A stretch of DNA of 64,000 nt, from NCBI RefSeq assembly GCF_022760995.1, contig NZ_JAKWJO010000005.1, positions 186,001 to 250,000 of the forward strand, written 5' to 3'. The notes under the pieces are model-generated. The model saw nothing but the letters and a program-made list of their open reading frames with translations, was not told the origin of the DNA and searched no databases. Shown here piece after piece: positions 30,360-38,510 of the stretch (position 1 is its first letter; each line of letters begins with the position of its first letter). This DNA comes from Dyella sedimenti (GTDB taxonomy: Bacteria > Pseudomonadota > Gammaproteobacteria > Xanthomonadales > Rhodanobacteraceae). A program made the position numbers and the translations under genes.

Positions 30360-30917
30360 ATGCTACGAATGCAGATTCACCTGACCCTGCCGCCGTGGAT
30401 CGGCGACGTGGTCGACGAACAGCAGCGCTACGTCACCGACGAGGAGCGCGTGGGTTTGGCGATCGAGCTTTCACGCCGCAACATCGAGCATGCGCACGGC
30501 GGCCCGTTCGGCGCCGCCGTGTTCAACGCCGAAGGACGCGTGGTGTCGGTGGGCGTGAACCGCGTGGTGCCACAGACCTGCTCCGTCGCGCATGCCGAAA
30601 TGATGGCCTACATGACCGCGCAGCAGCGCCTTGCCGCATTCCGTCTCAACCAGGATGGCGGCCGCTACACGCTCGCCACCAGCGCGCAACCGTGCTGCCA
30701 GTGCTACGGCGCCACCGTGTGGGCCGGCGTGGACGAGCTGCTGATCGGCGCGCGTGCCGGGGACGTGGAAGCGCTCACCGAATTCGACGAAGGCCCGCTG
30801 CCGACCGACTGGGTGGGCGAGCTGGAGCGCCGCGGCATCGCCGTGCGGCGCGACATCCTGCGCGAGCAGGCGCGCGGCGTGCTCGCGGCCTACGGCCAGA
30901 GCGGACAGCACTATTGA
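30360..30917 (+). CDS. Nucleoside deaminase (CMP/dCMP deaminase superfamily)
   Basis: The 185-aa product has the zinc site of the cytidine deaminase superfamily: HAE (His and catalytic Glu, about residues 79-81) and PCCQC (about 111-115). GGPFGAAVFNAEGRVV forms the preceding strand. The organisation resembles guanine deaminase or the tRNA adenosine/nucleoside deaminase group, but it is not TadA. The substrate is unknown. It starts 24 nt after glnS, and its stop TGA overlaps the TTG start of the next gene. Confidence 0.85.
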   Translation: MLRMQIHLTLPPWIGDVVDEQQRYVTDEERVGLAIELSRRNIEHAHGGPFGAAVFNAEGRVVSVGVNRVVPQTCSVAHAEMMAYMTAQQRLAAFRLNQDGGRYTLATSAQPCCQCYGATVWAGVDELLIGARAGDVEALTEFDEGPLPTDWVGELERRGIAVRRDILREQARGVLAAYGQSGQHY

Positions 30918-31648
30918 GCCGCCTGCGCTCCGCGCTGCCACTGGTCCTGCTGGTGCTGGCCGGCATCGCGCTGTTCAGCTCGGGCGTGCTCGACCGCCTG
31001 CATCCCGAGCAACTGGTGCGGCACCAGGCGCAGTTGCACGCCGACATCGAGGCCGCGCCCTGGCTGAGCCGCATTGCCTATATCGGCCTGCTGACCCTGG
31101 GCATGTCCACCGGCATCCCCGGCACGGTCATCATCATCATGGCCGGCGGCTTCGCCTTCGGCGTGCTGGAAGGCAGCATCTACGCCTCGATCGGCCTCAC
31201 CCTGGGCACGCTGATCCTGTTTCTGGCCAGCCGCTACGCCTTCGGCGCCGGCAGCAGGCATCCGCCGGCGATCGTGGACAAGCTGCACCATGGCTTCGAA
31301 CGCCATCCGGTAGCCTATACCCTGTTCCTGCGCTTCGTGCCGGTGGCGCCGTTCGGCCTGGTCACCGTGGCGCTGGCCTGGCTGCGCTGCCCGCTGTGGT
31401 TGTTCCTGGGCGCCAGCTGGCTGGGCGGCACGGTCTCCCTGGTCTTCGAGACGTCCATCGGCGCCGGCCTGGGCGAGGCCCTGGCGCATAGCCACGGCCA
31501 TTTCGGCCTCGCCATGGTGCTGCAGCCGGCGGTGTACCTGCCGCTCGGCGCGATTGCCGGGCTGGCCGCGCTGGCGCTGCTGGTCGAGCGCCTGCTGCAT
31601 CGCCGTCACTCATCCCACGCCGGCACCGATGTGCATCGCACCCCATAG
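30914..31648 (+). CDS. TVP38/TMEM64 (VTT-domain) membrane protein
   Basis: The 244-aa polytopic protein has an N-terminal transmembrane helix (PLVLLVLAGIALFSSGVL). The VTT/SNARE-associated core includes GLLTLGMSTGIPGTVIIIMA, GGFAFGVLEGSIYASIG, LASRYAFG and FLRFVPVAPFGLVTVALAWL. Members are predicted lipid scramblases or transporters related to DedA. The start is a TTG overlapping the deaminase stop (TTGA), implying translational coupling. It ends in a His-rich cytoplasmic tail. Confidence 0.85.
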   Translation: MSRLRSALPLVLLVLAGIALFSSGVLDRLHPEQLVRHQAQLHADIEAAPWLSRIAYIGLLTLGMSTGIPGTVIIIMAGGFAFGVLEGSIYASIGLTLGTLILFLASRYAFGAGSRHPPAIVDKLHHGFERHPVAYTLFLRFVPVAPFGLVTVALAWLRCPLWLFLGASWLGGTVSLVFETSIGAGLGEALAHSHGHFGLAMVLQPAVYLPLGAIAGLAALALLVERLLHRRHSSHAGTDVHRTP

Positions 31649-31745
31649 CCTCCCGCATCGGCCAATGGGCTAGCTGTCGCGGTGAGCGATTCGCGCTAGG
31701 CTGGCTTCGAGCTGGGCGCGCGAAGCGCCGCAAGGGTGGGGGCCA

Positions 31746-33650
31746 ATGGGCGCAGGGGCGAACTCCCGGGCGAGACAGTGGTGGCGGCGCACGTCGCTGA
31801 TGCAGCGGCTCGCGCTGGTCGCGATCGTGCCCACGCTGGTGACCGCCACCCTGCTGGTCGTGCTGCTCACCCAGCATCAGCTGGGTACGTTGCGCGGCAT
31901 GGCGCAGAACACTGCCGACGCCATCGCCACCCAGGCCGCCTCGGTCTCCACCGCGCCGCTGCGCGACATGCAGCGGCGCGAGCTGGTGCGCATCGCCGAA
32001 TCGATCAGCGACCTGCCCCACGTGGCGCGCGTGCAGATCCGCGCGGGCGACGGCGAGATCCTGGCTGACAACCTGGGCCGCAGCGGCGGCGGTAACGGCG
32101 ATACGCTCACCGTGGTGCGCAACGTGACCGATCCGGACCAGCCCGGCCATCCCTCGCTGGGCTCGGTGGTGGTGGATGTCAGCCTCAGCGATGCCGTCAC
32201 GGCCCAGCACGCCAGCCTGCGCAACGCGCTGCTGGCGCTGGTGCTGAGCCTGCTGGTCGCCGCGGTGATCGGCTGGCAGGCCGCGCGCTGGATCAGCGCC
32301 CCGCTGCGACGCCTGGTGGCCGCCGTGCACCAGCTCGGGCGCGGCGACCGCCATGTCGAGGTCGAGGTCACCGACCAGACCGAGATCGGCGAGCTGCAGC
32401 GCGGCTTCAACGCCGCCGCGCTGGCGCTGTTCGACGTGCAGCGCAGCATGGAGAAGGAGATCGAGCATGCCACCGTGGAGCTGGCGCGCAAGAATGCCGC
32501 GCTGGAGGCGGCCAGCGTCGCCAAGGCGCGCTTCCTCGCCGCCGCCTCGCACGACCTGCGCCAGCCGCTGTACGCGCTGACCCTGTTCTCCTCCTCGCTG
32601 GCCGAGGACGAGCGCGATCCCGTGCGGCTGGACCGCATCGCGCACATCCAGGAATGCGTGGAGGCGCTGGACCACCTGTTCAGCGAACTGCTGGACCTGT
32701 CGCGGTTGGAAACCGGCGCGATGCAGATCGAGATCAACGAATTCCCGCTCGACCAGGTCTTCCAGGAAGTGAGCCGCAACTTCCGCATGATCGCCGAGCA
32801 GCACGGCCTGCGCCTCATCATGCGCGCCACCGGCCTGTGGGTGCGCAGCGACCGCACCATGCTGGCGCGCATCCTCAACAACCTGGTCAGCAACGCGCTG
32901 CGCTACACCCAGCGGGGCGGCGTGCTGGTGGTCGCGCGCCGCCGGCAGGATGGCACGGTGCGCGTGGACGTATGGGATACCGGCAGCGGCATCGCCCCGG
33001 AACACCAGTCGCGCGTGTTCGACGAGTTCTACCGGGTGGAATGCCATGGCGGCAGCGAGCGCGACACCGGTCCCCGGCGTGGCCTGGGCCTGGGCCTGGC
33101 CACCGTGCAGCGCCTGGCCGAACTGCTGGACACCCAGGTGCAGCTCAGGTCCACCCTCGGGCGTGGCAGCGTGTTCAGCTTCCACCTGCCGGAAGTGCCG
33201 GCGCGCCCAGTGTTCCAGCCCGCCAGCGACGAGACCCCGCTGGATGTCTCGGGCATGCGCGTGCTGGTGATCGACGACGAACCGGCAATCCTCTCCGGCA
33301 TCCGCTACCTGCTGCGCAGTTGGGGCTGCGAGGTGGCGGTCGCCGAGGACCGCATCCAGGCCCTGCAGGCCACCGAGGAATGGCCGCTGCCGCCCGACAT
33401 CGTGATTTCCGACCTGCGGCTGCGCGACGGCGAGAGCGGGCTGGACGTGCTGGCCGCGGTGGAACAGCGCTACCTGCAGGATGGTCATCCGCCGTTCCCG
33501 CGCCTGCTGATCACCGGCGAGACGCGCAGCGACCGCCTCCGCGAAATCATGGCCGCGCGCATCCCGGTGCTCTACAAGCCGGTGTCGCCCGAGCAACTGC
33601 GCGAGGCCATGATGACGGCCTGGAGCACCGCCCGCGCCACGGTGGCCTGA
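31746..33650 (+). CDS. Hybrid sensor histidine kinase
   Basis: The 634-aa membrane kinase has TM1 at ~21-42, a periplasmic loop at ~43-158, TM2 at ~159-180 and a HAMP linker (WISAPLRRLVAAVHQLGRGD). A coiled region leads to the H-box ASHDLRQPLYALTLFSSSL with phospho-acceptor His269. The N-box (ILNNLVSNALRYT), G1 (DTGSGI) and G2 (RGLGLGLATVQRL) boxes are intact. A C-terminal receiver domain (LVIDDEPAILSGIRYLL) has phospho-acceptor Asp556. It ends 6 nt before the stop of the opposing TssL/TssM-like gene. The cognate output is likely the LuxR-type regulator at 35710. Confidence 0.94.
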   Translation: MGAGANSRARQWWRRTSLMQRLALVAIVPTLVTATLLVVLLTQHQLGTLRGMAQNTADAIATQAASVSTAPLRDMQRRELVRIAESISDLPHVARVQIRAGDGEILADNLGRSGGGNGDTLTVVRNVTDPDQPGHPSLGSVVVDVSLSDAVTAQHASLRNALLALVLSLLVAAVIGWQAARWISAPLRRLVAAVHQLGRGDRHVEVEVTDQTEIGELQRGFNAAALALFDVQRSMEKEIEHATVELARKNAALEAASVAKARFLAAASHDLRQPLYALTLFSSSLAEDERDPVRLDRIAHIQECVEALDHLFSELLDLSRLETGAMQIEINEFPLDQVFQEVSRNFRMIAEQHGLRLIMRATGLWVRSDRTMLARILNNLVSNALRYTQRGGVLVVARRRQDGTVRVDVWDTGSGIAPEHQSRVFDEFYRVECHGGSERDTGPRRGLGLGLATVQRLAELLDTQVQLRSTLGRGSVFSFHLPEVPARPVFQPASDETPLDVSGMRVLVIDDEPAILSGIRYLLRSWGCEVAVAEDRIQALQATEEWPLPPDIVISDLRLRDGESGLDVLAAVEQRYLQDGHPPFPRLLITGETRSDRLREIMAARIPVLYKPVSPEQLREAMMTAWSTARATVA

Positions 33651-33656
33651 GAGAGC

Positions 33657-35390
33657 CTATCCTTCCGGGGCAATGCGGCGCGCCAGCACACGGTCGGCGG
33701 GCAGGAAGCGCGCGAACAGGTCGTCGGCGAAATCGCCGCCCGGCGCCTGTGCCCGCGAGCCGCCGGTAACGTACAGCCCGCACCACGCCAGGCGCCGCCC
33801 GCCGCGCGCCTCGCCCGCACGCAACCGGTCCAGGAACGCATCCAGCCCGCGCTGCAGGCGCGGCAGCGACTGCAGCAGGGCGAAGAGTTCGCGGCGGCCA
33901 CGCGGCTGGCCCTGCACCGCCAGCGCCGCCAATGCGGCCGCGCGCATGCGCGGGATCACCATCTCGCCATGGACGTCCATGCGTCCCAACGCGTGATGCC
34001 CGCCGGGCGCGGCGCCGATGCGGCAACCCAGCGCGCGCCGGAACGCCGACGAGGGCAACGTCGTGCGGAACGTGGCGTAGCCGGGCAGCCCTTCCATGCC
34101 GGTGACCACGATGTAGAGAGGCAATTGCAGTTGCAGGCGGCGGGTAGCGGCATCGGCCATCGCATGCAGTCGGTCGGCGCACGCCTCGATCGACGGCGTG
34201 GTGCCCAGCAGGGTCTGCGCCGCGACGCACAGCACCATGCCGTCCGCCGGCAGCTTGCGGCGCTCGCGCGCCAGCTGCGCCAGGGCGTGCATCCAGGGCG
34301 ATTCGTCGTGGCGCGGGTCGCCCGGTTCACGCAACAGGCCCATGCCCGGCTCGATCGCCACCACGGCGCGGAAGACCCACCAGTACCAAGGCCGGGCGTC
34401 GCCCTGGCCCGGCGACGTGCGGGCGTGCGGCGCATGGGCGGCGGCCTGCAGCAGACCGCGGACCTCCGCCGGATCGTCGCCCAGGAAGATCAGCCAGGGA
34501 TGGCGCGACAACCGCCGCCATTCGCCGCGCCGCCGGAACGGATGCAGCAGCGCGCCGCGCAGGTGGCGCCCCGCATCGCGCAGCGTCGCCCACAGGTCGC
34601 CGATGCCGTAGCCGGCTTCGGTACTCACGGCCACGCGCGTATGCGCGCGCCTGACCACCTGCGCATGCCAGGCCAGCGCGCCGGCCCAGCCGAGCAGCGC
34701 GATGACGGTCACCGCCAGGCCCGCCAGGTACCAGGCCTGCGCCGGGGCGGCACTGCTGAATATCGGTCCCACGAAGGCCGCCAGCACCAGCCACACCACC
34801 AGCGTCGCCACCCTTTGCACCGCGCGCCGGCTGGCCCACGCCCCGGGCAGGCGCAGCAGGGGCGAGCCCGGCGCCAGGTAGGGCTGCGGCGTGATGGGAT
34901 CGCGCTGGAGCGATTGCAGGATGGCCGGCGCGGTCACGCTGGGGCGGCAATGCAGCGCCTTAATCCGCCCCAGCTCGCCGCCATCGCCACGCTCGTAGTA
35001 GTACTGGCCGGCAAAGCCCAGCAGCAGCGCCATGCCGAATACCTCGCGCACCTCGTCCGCGTCGCCGGGAAGCCCGGCCAGGTGATCGAAGAACTCGCTC
35101 GCCGCCTCCGATGTACGGAACAGGCGCTGCTGCAGCGGGTTGCCCTGGTTCTTCCAGCGGTCGTGCCGCATGACCACCTCGTCGAACCAGGCCACCGCGG
35201 CGAAGGCCGCCATCTCGACCTGGGGCAGCGGCTTGCCTTCGGCCAGCGATGCCGTGCGCGCCTCGACGACCATGCCGCTGGCCCGTGCCTGGAGCGGCGC
35301 GAGCGCCTCGAGCGGGGCGCCCGTGCGCGCCTGCTCATCGAGCTGCAGGCCGTAGGCGAATACGGGCGAGAAACATTCCAGCAGACGCAT
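33657..35390 (-). CDS. DotU/TssL - IcmF/TssM(N) fusion protein with degenerate nucleotide-binding motifs
   Basis: The product is 577 aa from the ATG at 35390; a GTG five codons upstream is the alternative. Residues ~1-150 read as a DotU/TssL cytoplasmic domain (AAVAWFDEVVMRHDRW, QQRLFRTSEAASEFFDHLA, ALLLGFAGQYYYERGDGGEL). Two transmembrane segments follow (~193-213, 219-242). The rest aligns by order of motifs with the N-terminal GTPase-like domain of IcmF/TssM. At the P-loop the protein has WLIFLGDDPAEVRG (299-312). DTAGR is replaced by VVAIEPGMG (343-351) and TKxD by VVTGMEGLPGY. The protein ends where TssM would continue, after GLYVTGG, so the large periplasmic part is missing. No other secretion gene is in the window. 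The fold assignment is inference from motif order. Confidence 0.7.
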   Translation of the reverse strand: MRLLECFSPVFAYGLQLDEQARTGAPLEALAPLQARASGMVVEARTASLAEGKPLPQVEMAAFAAVAWFDEVVMRHDRWKNQGNPLQQRLFRTSEAASEFFDHLAGLPGDADEVREVFGMALLLGFAGQYYYERGDGGELGRIKALHCRPSVTAPAILQSLQRDPITPQPYLAPGSPLLRLPGAWASRRAVQRVATLVVWLVLAAFVGPIFSSAAPAQAWYLAGLAVTVIALLGWAGALAWHAQVVRRAHTRVAVSTEAGYGIGDLWATLRDAGRHLRGALLHPFRRRGEWRRLSRHPWLIFLGDDPAEVRGLLQAAAHAPHARTSPGQGDARPWYWWVFRAVVAIEPGMGLLREPGDPRHDESPWMHALAQLARERRKLPADGMVLCVAAQTLLGTTPSIEACADRLHAMADAATRRLQLQLPLYIVVTGMEGLPGYATFRTTLPSSAFRRALGCRIGAAPGGHHALGRMDVHGEMVIPRMRAAALAALAVQGQPRGRRELFALLQSLPRLQRGLDAFLDRLRAGEARGGRRLAWCGLYVTGGSRAQAPGGDFADDLFARFLPADRVLARRIAPEG

Positions 35391-35709
35391 GGCGCCTAGA
35401 GCCACGCTGGACGATCAAGGCCATCCCTCGCCCGGGAACGGGCGATGCGCTTGTCTGCATGAGCTACCGCGGATGCCAAGTCCACCCCGTGCCACCATCG
35501 CCACCGCCCTGCCTCAAGCGCGGTCCCCATTGAGCGACTCTCCCATCGCAGTGGCGGGATTCTCCCGGCCATCCGCCCGGTCGGCCATATCACCTAGAGG
35601 CTAGGCCATTCGGGGGCTCCGCACGGTTGCCGCGCCGATGCGCCGGGGGTTATGTTGCATGAGCGGATGCGCGGCGATGGGAACGCCACGTGACGCCATG
35701 GGGAATGAC
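35391..35709. other. Divergent intergenic region with dyad
   Basis: This 319-nt region lies between the TssL/TssM-like gene and the response regulator and must carry both promoters. It holds a small dyad CCTAG-AGG-CTAGG (35593-35605) about 105 nt before the regulator ATG. This runs into TAGGCCATTCG (35602-35612), an 11-mer repeated at 38270-38280 upstream of the second kinase gene. These are possible regulator sites. No gene is seen. Confidence 0.45.
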
Positions 35710-36390
35710 ATGCGCATACTGATCGCGGACGACCACCGGCTGATCGTCGAAGGGGTCAAGCTCAAGCTGGGCGAACTGGGCCCCGACACCGAGTTTGTCG
35801 TTGCCATGGACAAGGCGGAACTGCGCGAGACGATCCACTCGCCGGAGGCGGCCGCGCTGTCGCTGGCGCTGATCGACCTGGCCATGCCCGGCGCGCAGGG
35901 CAACGAGCACCTGACCGAGATGATCGAACAGCTGCCGCACGTGCCGCTGATCGTACTCTCCGGCTCGGAGGATCCCTCGCTGATGAAAAGCCTGCTCGCC
36001 ATGGGCGTGCAGGGCTTCATTCCCAAGGCCTATTCGCCCGACGTGATGCTCTCGGCGGTGCGGCTGGTGCTGTCCGGCGGCGTCTACGTGCCGCCCCTGC
36101 TGCTGCAGGAGCATGTCGATGGCGCCGGCACCACGCCGGCTTCGCCGGCTGCCTCGGCACAGTCGGCGTTCTCCGATTCGCTGGAAGAACGCCTGCGCAA
36201 GCTGCTCACCGAGCGCCAGATCGACGTGCTGCGCCTGCTTTCGCAGGGCAAGCCGAACAAGCTGATCGCCCGTGACCTGGGCATCAGCGAGGGCACCGTG
36301 AAGATCCACCTCGCCGCCATCTTCCGCGCGCTCAACGTGCGCAACCGGGTCGAGGCGGTGGTGGCTTCGCGGCGCATCAGCGGGTTGTAG
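35710..36390 (+). CDS. LuxR/NarL-family response regulator
   Basis: The 226-aa product has an N-terminal receiver domain (MRILIADDHRLIVEGVKLKL, acceptor Asp56 in LIDLAMPG, conserved Lys in FIPKAYS) and a C-terminal LuxR helix-turn-helix (LTERQIDVLRLLSQGKPNKL, then IARDLGISEGTVKIHLAAIF). It binds DNA when phosphorylated. The ATG at 35710 has GGGGA 5 nt upstream. It lies between two kinases that share an H-box type, and 158 nt before the PhnD-like binding protein. Confidence 0.94.
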   Translation: MRILIADDHRLIVEGVKLKLGELGPDTEFVVAMDKAELRETIHSPEAAALSLALIDLAMPGAQGNEHLTEMIEQLPHVPLIVLSGSEDPSLMKSLLAMGVQGFIPKAYSPDVMLSAVRLVLSGGVYVPPLLLQEHVDGAGTTPASPAASAQSAFSDSLEERLRKLLTERQIDVLRLLSQGKPNKLIARDLGISEGTVKIHLAAIFRALNVRNRVEAVVASRRISGL

Positions 36391-36547
36391 GGCGCAAACG
36401 GCGTCGGGTGCGCCATGCGGGGGCGTGAACAGGCGCCAGGGCTTTCACCTGCGCCCCACATGGGCGGCGTATGCTGCCCCGGCCTGGGCGAGGCCCCCGA
36501 TGGCCGCGCGCCCAGCCACTTCCGACGGCCGACCAGGAGATGCCGCG

Positions 36548-37600
36548 GTGGCGAGGGGACCGAGTTCACGCCGTGGGTGCCGGCATGCCTGGCCGAGGAT
36601 GGCATGGCTGACGCTGGCCTGCCTGCTGTGCTGCGCCCTGCCGGCGCTGGCGGAGGCACCGCCACGCGCCGACACGCATATCAGCGCGCTGACCTTCGGC
36701 ATCCTGCCGATCGGCGGCCCGTCCGAATCGCTGGAAGCCTGGCGTCCCATGCTGGACGACCTCAGCCGCACCCTGCAACTGCCGATACGCAGCCTGTCGG
36801 TGAGCACCTATGAGGGCCTGGCCCAGGCGATGACCGAGGAACGCGTCGATTTCGCCTTCGTCTCCGGGCGGCTCGCGCTCGACGCGGTCACCCGCGACCA
36901 CATGCAGGTCATCGCCCAGCTCACGCGCACCAACGGTTCGCGCGGCTATTACTCGGTGCTGCTGGTCGCCAGGGACTCGCCACTGCGGACCATCGACGAC
37001 CTGTTCCGGCAACCCGGCAAGCTGCGTTACGCGCGCGGCGAAGTACTGTCGGTTTCCGGCTATCTGGTGCCCGAGACGCAGCTGTTCGCCAACCGCCGCC
37101 TCGACTCGGACACCTTCTTCGCCAACGTCACCGTGGACAACCACCAGAACAACGCGTTGGCCGTGGCCAACGACGAGGTGGACGTGGCCACCAACAACAC
37201 CGCCGACATGGAACGCTTCGCCAAGCGCTTTCCCGACCAGTACGCGCGGCTGCGCGTGCTGTGGACCTCCAGCCTGATTCCCCATGCGGTGGTGGTGATC
37301 CGCACCGACCTGCCGTCCGAGCTGCGCCGGCGGGTGGCCGCGGCGCTCACCGCCTACGGCAAGGGAAAGAATGCCGCGGCCGAGCTGGCCAAGCTGCAGC
37401 TGATCCACGACATCAGCGGCTTCGCGCCGGCCGGCAACGAAACCCTGGTGCCGTTCGCGGACATCGAGTTCAACCTCGACCGGCGCCGTGCCTACAGCGC
37501 CCAATGGGTGAGCGACGCGGCCATGCAGGCGCGCCTGCACAAGATCGACGCCGAGCACGAAGCGCTGGTCCGCCAGCTGATGGCGCCGCCGTCGCCGTGA
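36548..37600 (+). CDS. PhnD/SsuA-type periplasmic substrate-binding protein
   Basis: The 350-aa product has a signal peptide with an Arg-rich n-region (MAWLTLACLLCCALPALAEA core). The fold is that of phosphonate/phosphite-type solute-binding proteins: LTFGILPIGGPSESLEAWRP, MTEERVDFAFVSGRLALDA and LPETQ-like strands, with NNTADMERF. The GTG at 36548 is preceded by AGGAG at 8 nt. The ATG at 36599 (M18) is the alternative and would shorten the n-region. No ABC permease or ATPase gene is nearby, so it is more likely a ligand sensor for a kinase than part of an importer. Confidence 0.85.
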   Translation: MARGPSSRRGCRHAWPRMAWLTLACLLCCALPALAEAPPRADTHISALTFGILPIGGPSESLEAWRPMLDDLSRTLQLPIRSLSVSTYEGLAQAMTEERVDFAFVSGRLALDAVTRDHMQVIAQLTRTNGSRGYYSVLLVARDSPLRTIDDLFRQPGKLRYARGEVLSVSGYLVPETQLFANRRLDSDTFFANVTVDNHQNNALAVANDEVDVATNNTADMERFAKRFPDQYARLRVLWTSSLIPHAVVVIRTDLPSELRRRVAAALTAYGKGKNAAAELAKLQLIHDISGFAPAGNETLVPFADIEFNLDRRRAYSAQWVSDAAMQARLHKIDAEHEALVRQLMAPPSP

Positions 37601-37624
37601 ACGGCGGCGGCGCGGCGGCCTTGC

Positions 37625-38146
37625 TCAATGCTGCTGCATGTCCTTGATGTTCATGCTTTGCCCGTTGGGCATGACCATGTCGCCGGGCTTCTGGTCGGCC
37701 GCGCAGGGACCCACCCAGTGGCCGGCGCTGGTCAGCGCGACGTGGCTCTGCCCCATCACCGCCGGGTCGTAGGACATTTCCCCATCGGTGCGATAGGCGG
37801 TATCGCCGTCGAACTTGGTCTCGCTGTGGCTGGTCATGTTGACCGACCCGTTGGGGGTATCCAGCTTGCACACCGCGTCGGACACCACGGTGGTGCCCTG
37901 CACGCTGATGTTGAACTTGCTGCACAGCTTCCCGCTCATCTGCGTGCCCATCTTGTACATTGCCTGGTCGGTGTCCGCGTCCAGGCAGAGCTTCATCACC
38001 TGCGGGTGGCCGCCCATGCCGGTGGTCTGCATCTCCCACAGGCCGGGCTTGCGCTTGGGCATGTTGGCGGGCAGGTCCTGCGCCAGGGCGAGGCTGGCGA
38101 CGCCCAGCAGGGAAATGGCAAGCAGCGGGCGGCAACGTACGGACAT
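37625..38146 (-). CDS. DUF3617-family exported protein
   Basis: The 173-aa product has a signal peptide (MSVRCRPLLAISLLGVASLA, cleavage after ALAQ). The DUF3617 pattern is present: KPGLWEMQTTGMGGHPQV, a CLD/C-containing strand, YRTDGEMSYDP, and a C-terminal PGDMVMPNGQSMN. Four to five cysteines in the mature part suggest disulfides. The function is unknown. GGAGA 6 nt before the ATG supports this start. It converges with the binding-protein gene (24-nt gap) and diverges from the second kinase. Confidence 0.82.
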   Translation of the reverse strand: MSVRCRPLLAISLLGVASLALAQDLPANMPKRKPGLWEMQTTGMGGHPQVMKLCLDADTDQAMYKMGTQMSGKLCSKFNISVQGTTVVSDAVCKLDTPNGSVNMTSHSETKFDGDTAYRTDGEMSYDPAVMGQSHVALTSAGHWVGPCAADQKPGDMVMPNGQSMNIKDMQQH

Positions 38147-38510
38147 GGGGATCTCCAAGAGGCCCGGCGGGCCATGCGGTGTGCAAGGTAACGCCAAATC
38201 GCAACGGCGTCATGCGACCGCCGCCGCTCGGGCCGCCTGGCCCCGCGCTTTCGCGTCCACGGGTCTGGATAGGCCATTCGAACTATGGCGCCTCGCGCTA
38301 GAACGAAGTGCGTATCGTGCTGCCGGCGACGATTCCCTAAAGTGCATGCGGGACGCCGCGCCGTCGGCGTGCCCGACACGGCCGTCATCGCCATCCTCAT
38401 GCCGCAGGTCTCTCTCCATGCAGCCGACTCCTGCCATGTTCCGCCCACGGATGCCCCGGCCACGCCAGCACGCGTCGCCGGCACGGCAGTGCGCGCAGGA
38501 GGCCTGACGC
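38147..38510. other. Divergent intergenic region upstream of the second kinase
   Basis: This 364-nt region lies between DUF3617 (minus) and the kinase (plus) and holds the promoters of both. The 11-mer TAGGCCATTCG (38270-38280) also occurs upstream of the response-regulator gene. No gene or terminator was recognised. Confidence 0.4.

Noticed and set aside
36548-37600. PhnD-like protein as part of a phosphonate ABC importer
   Set aside because: No permease or ATPase gene is within several kilobases. The neighbours are kinases and a response regulator.
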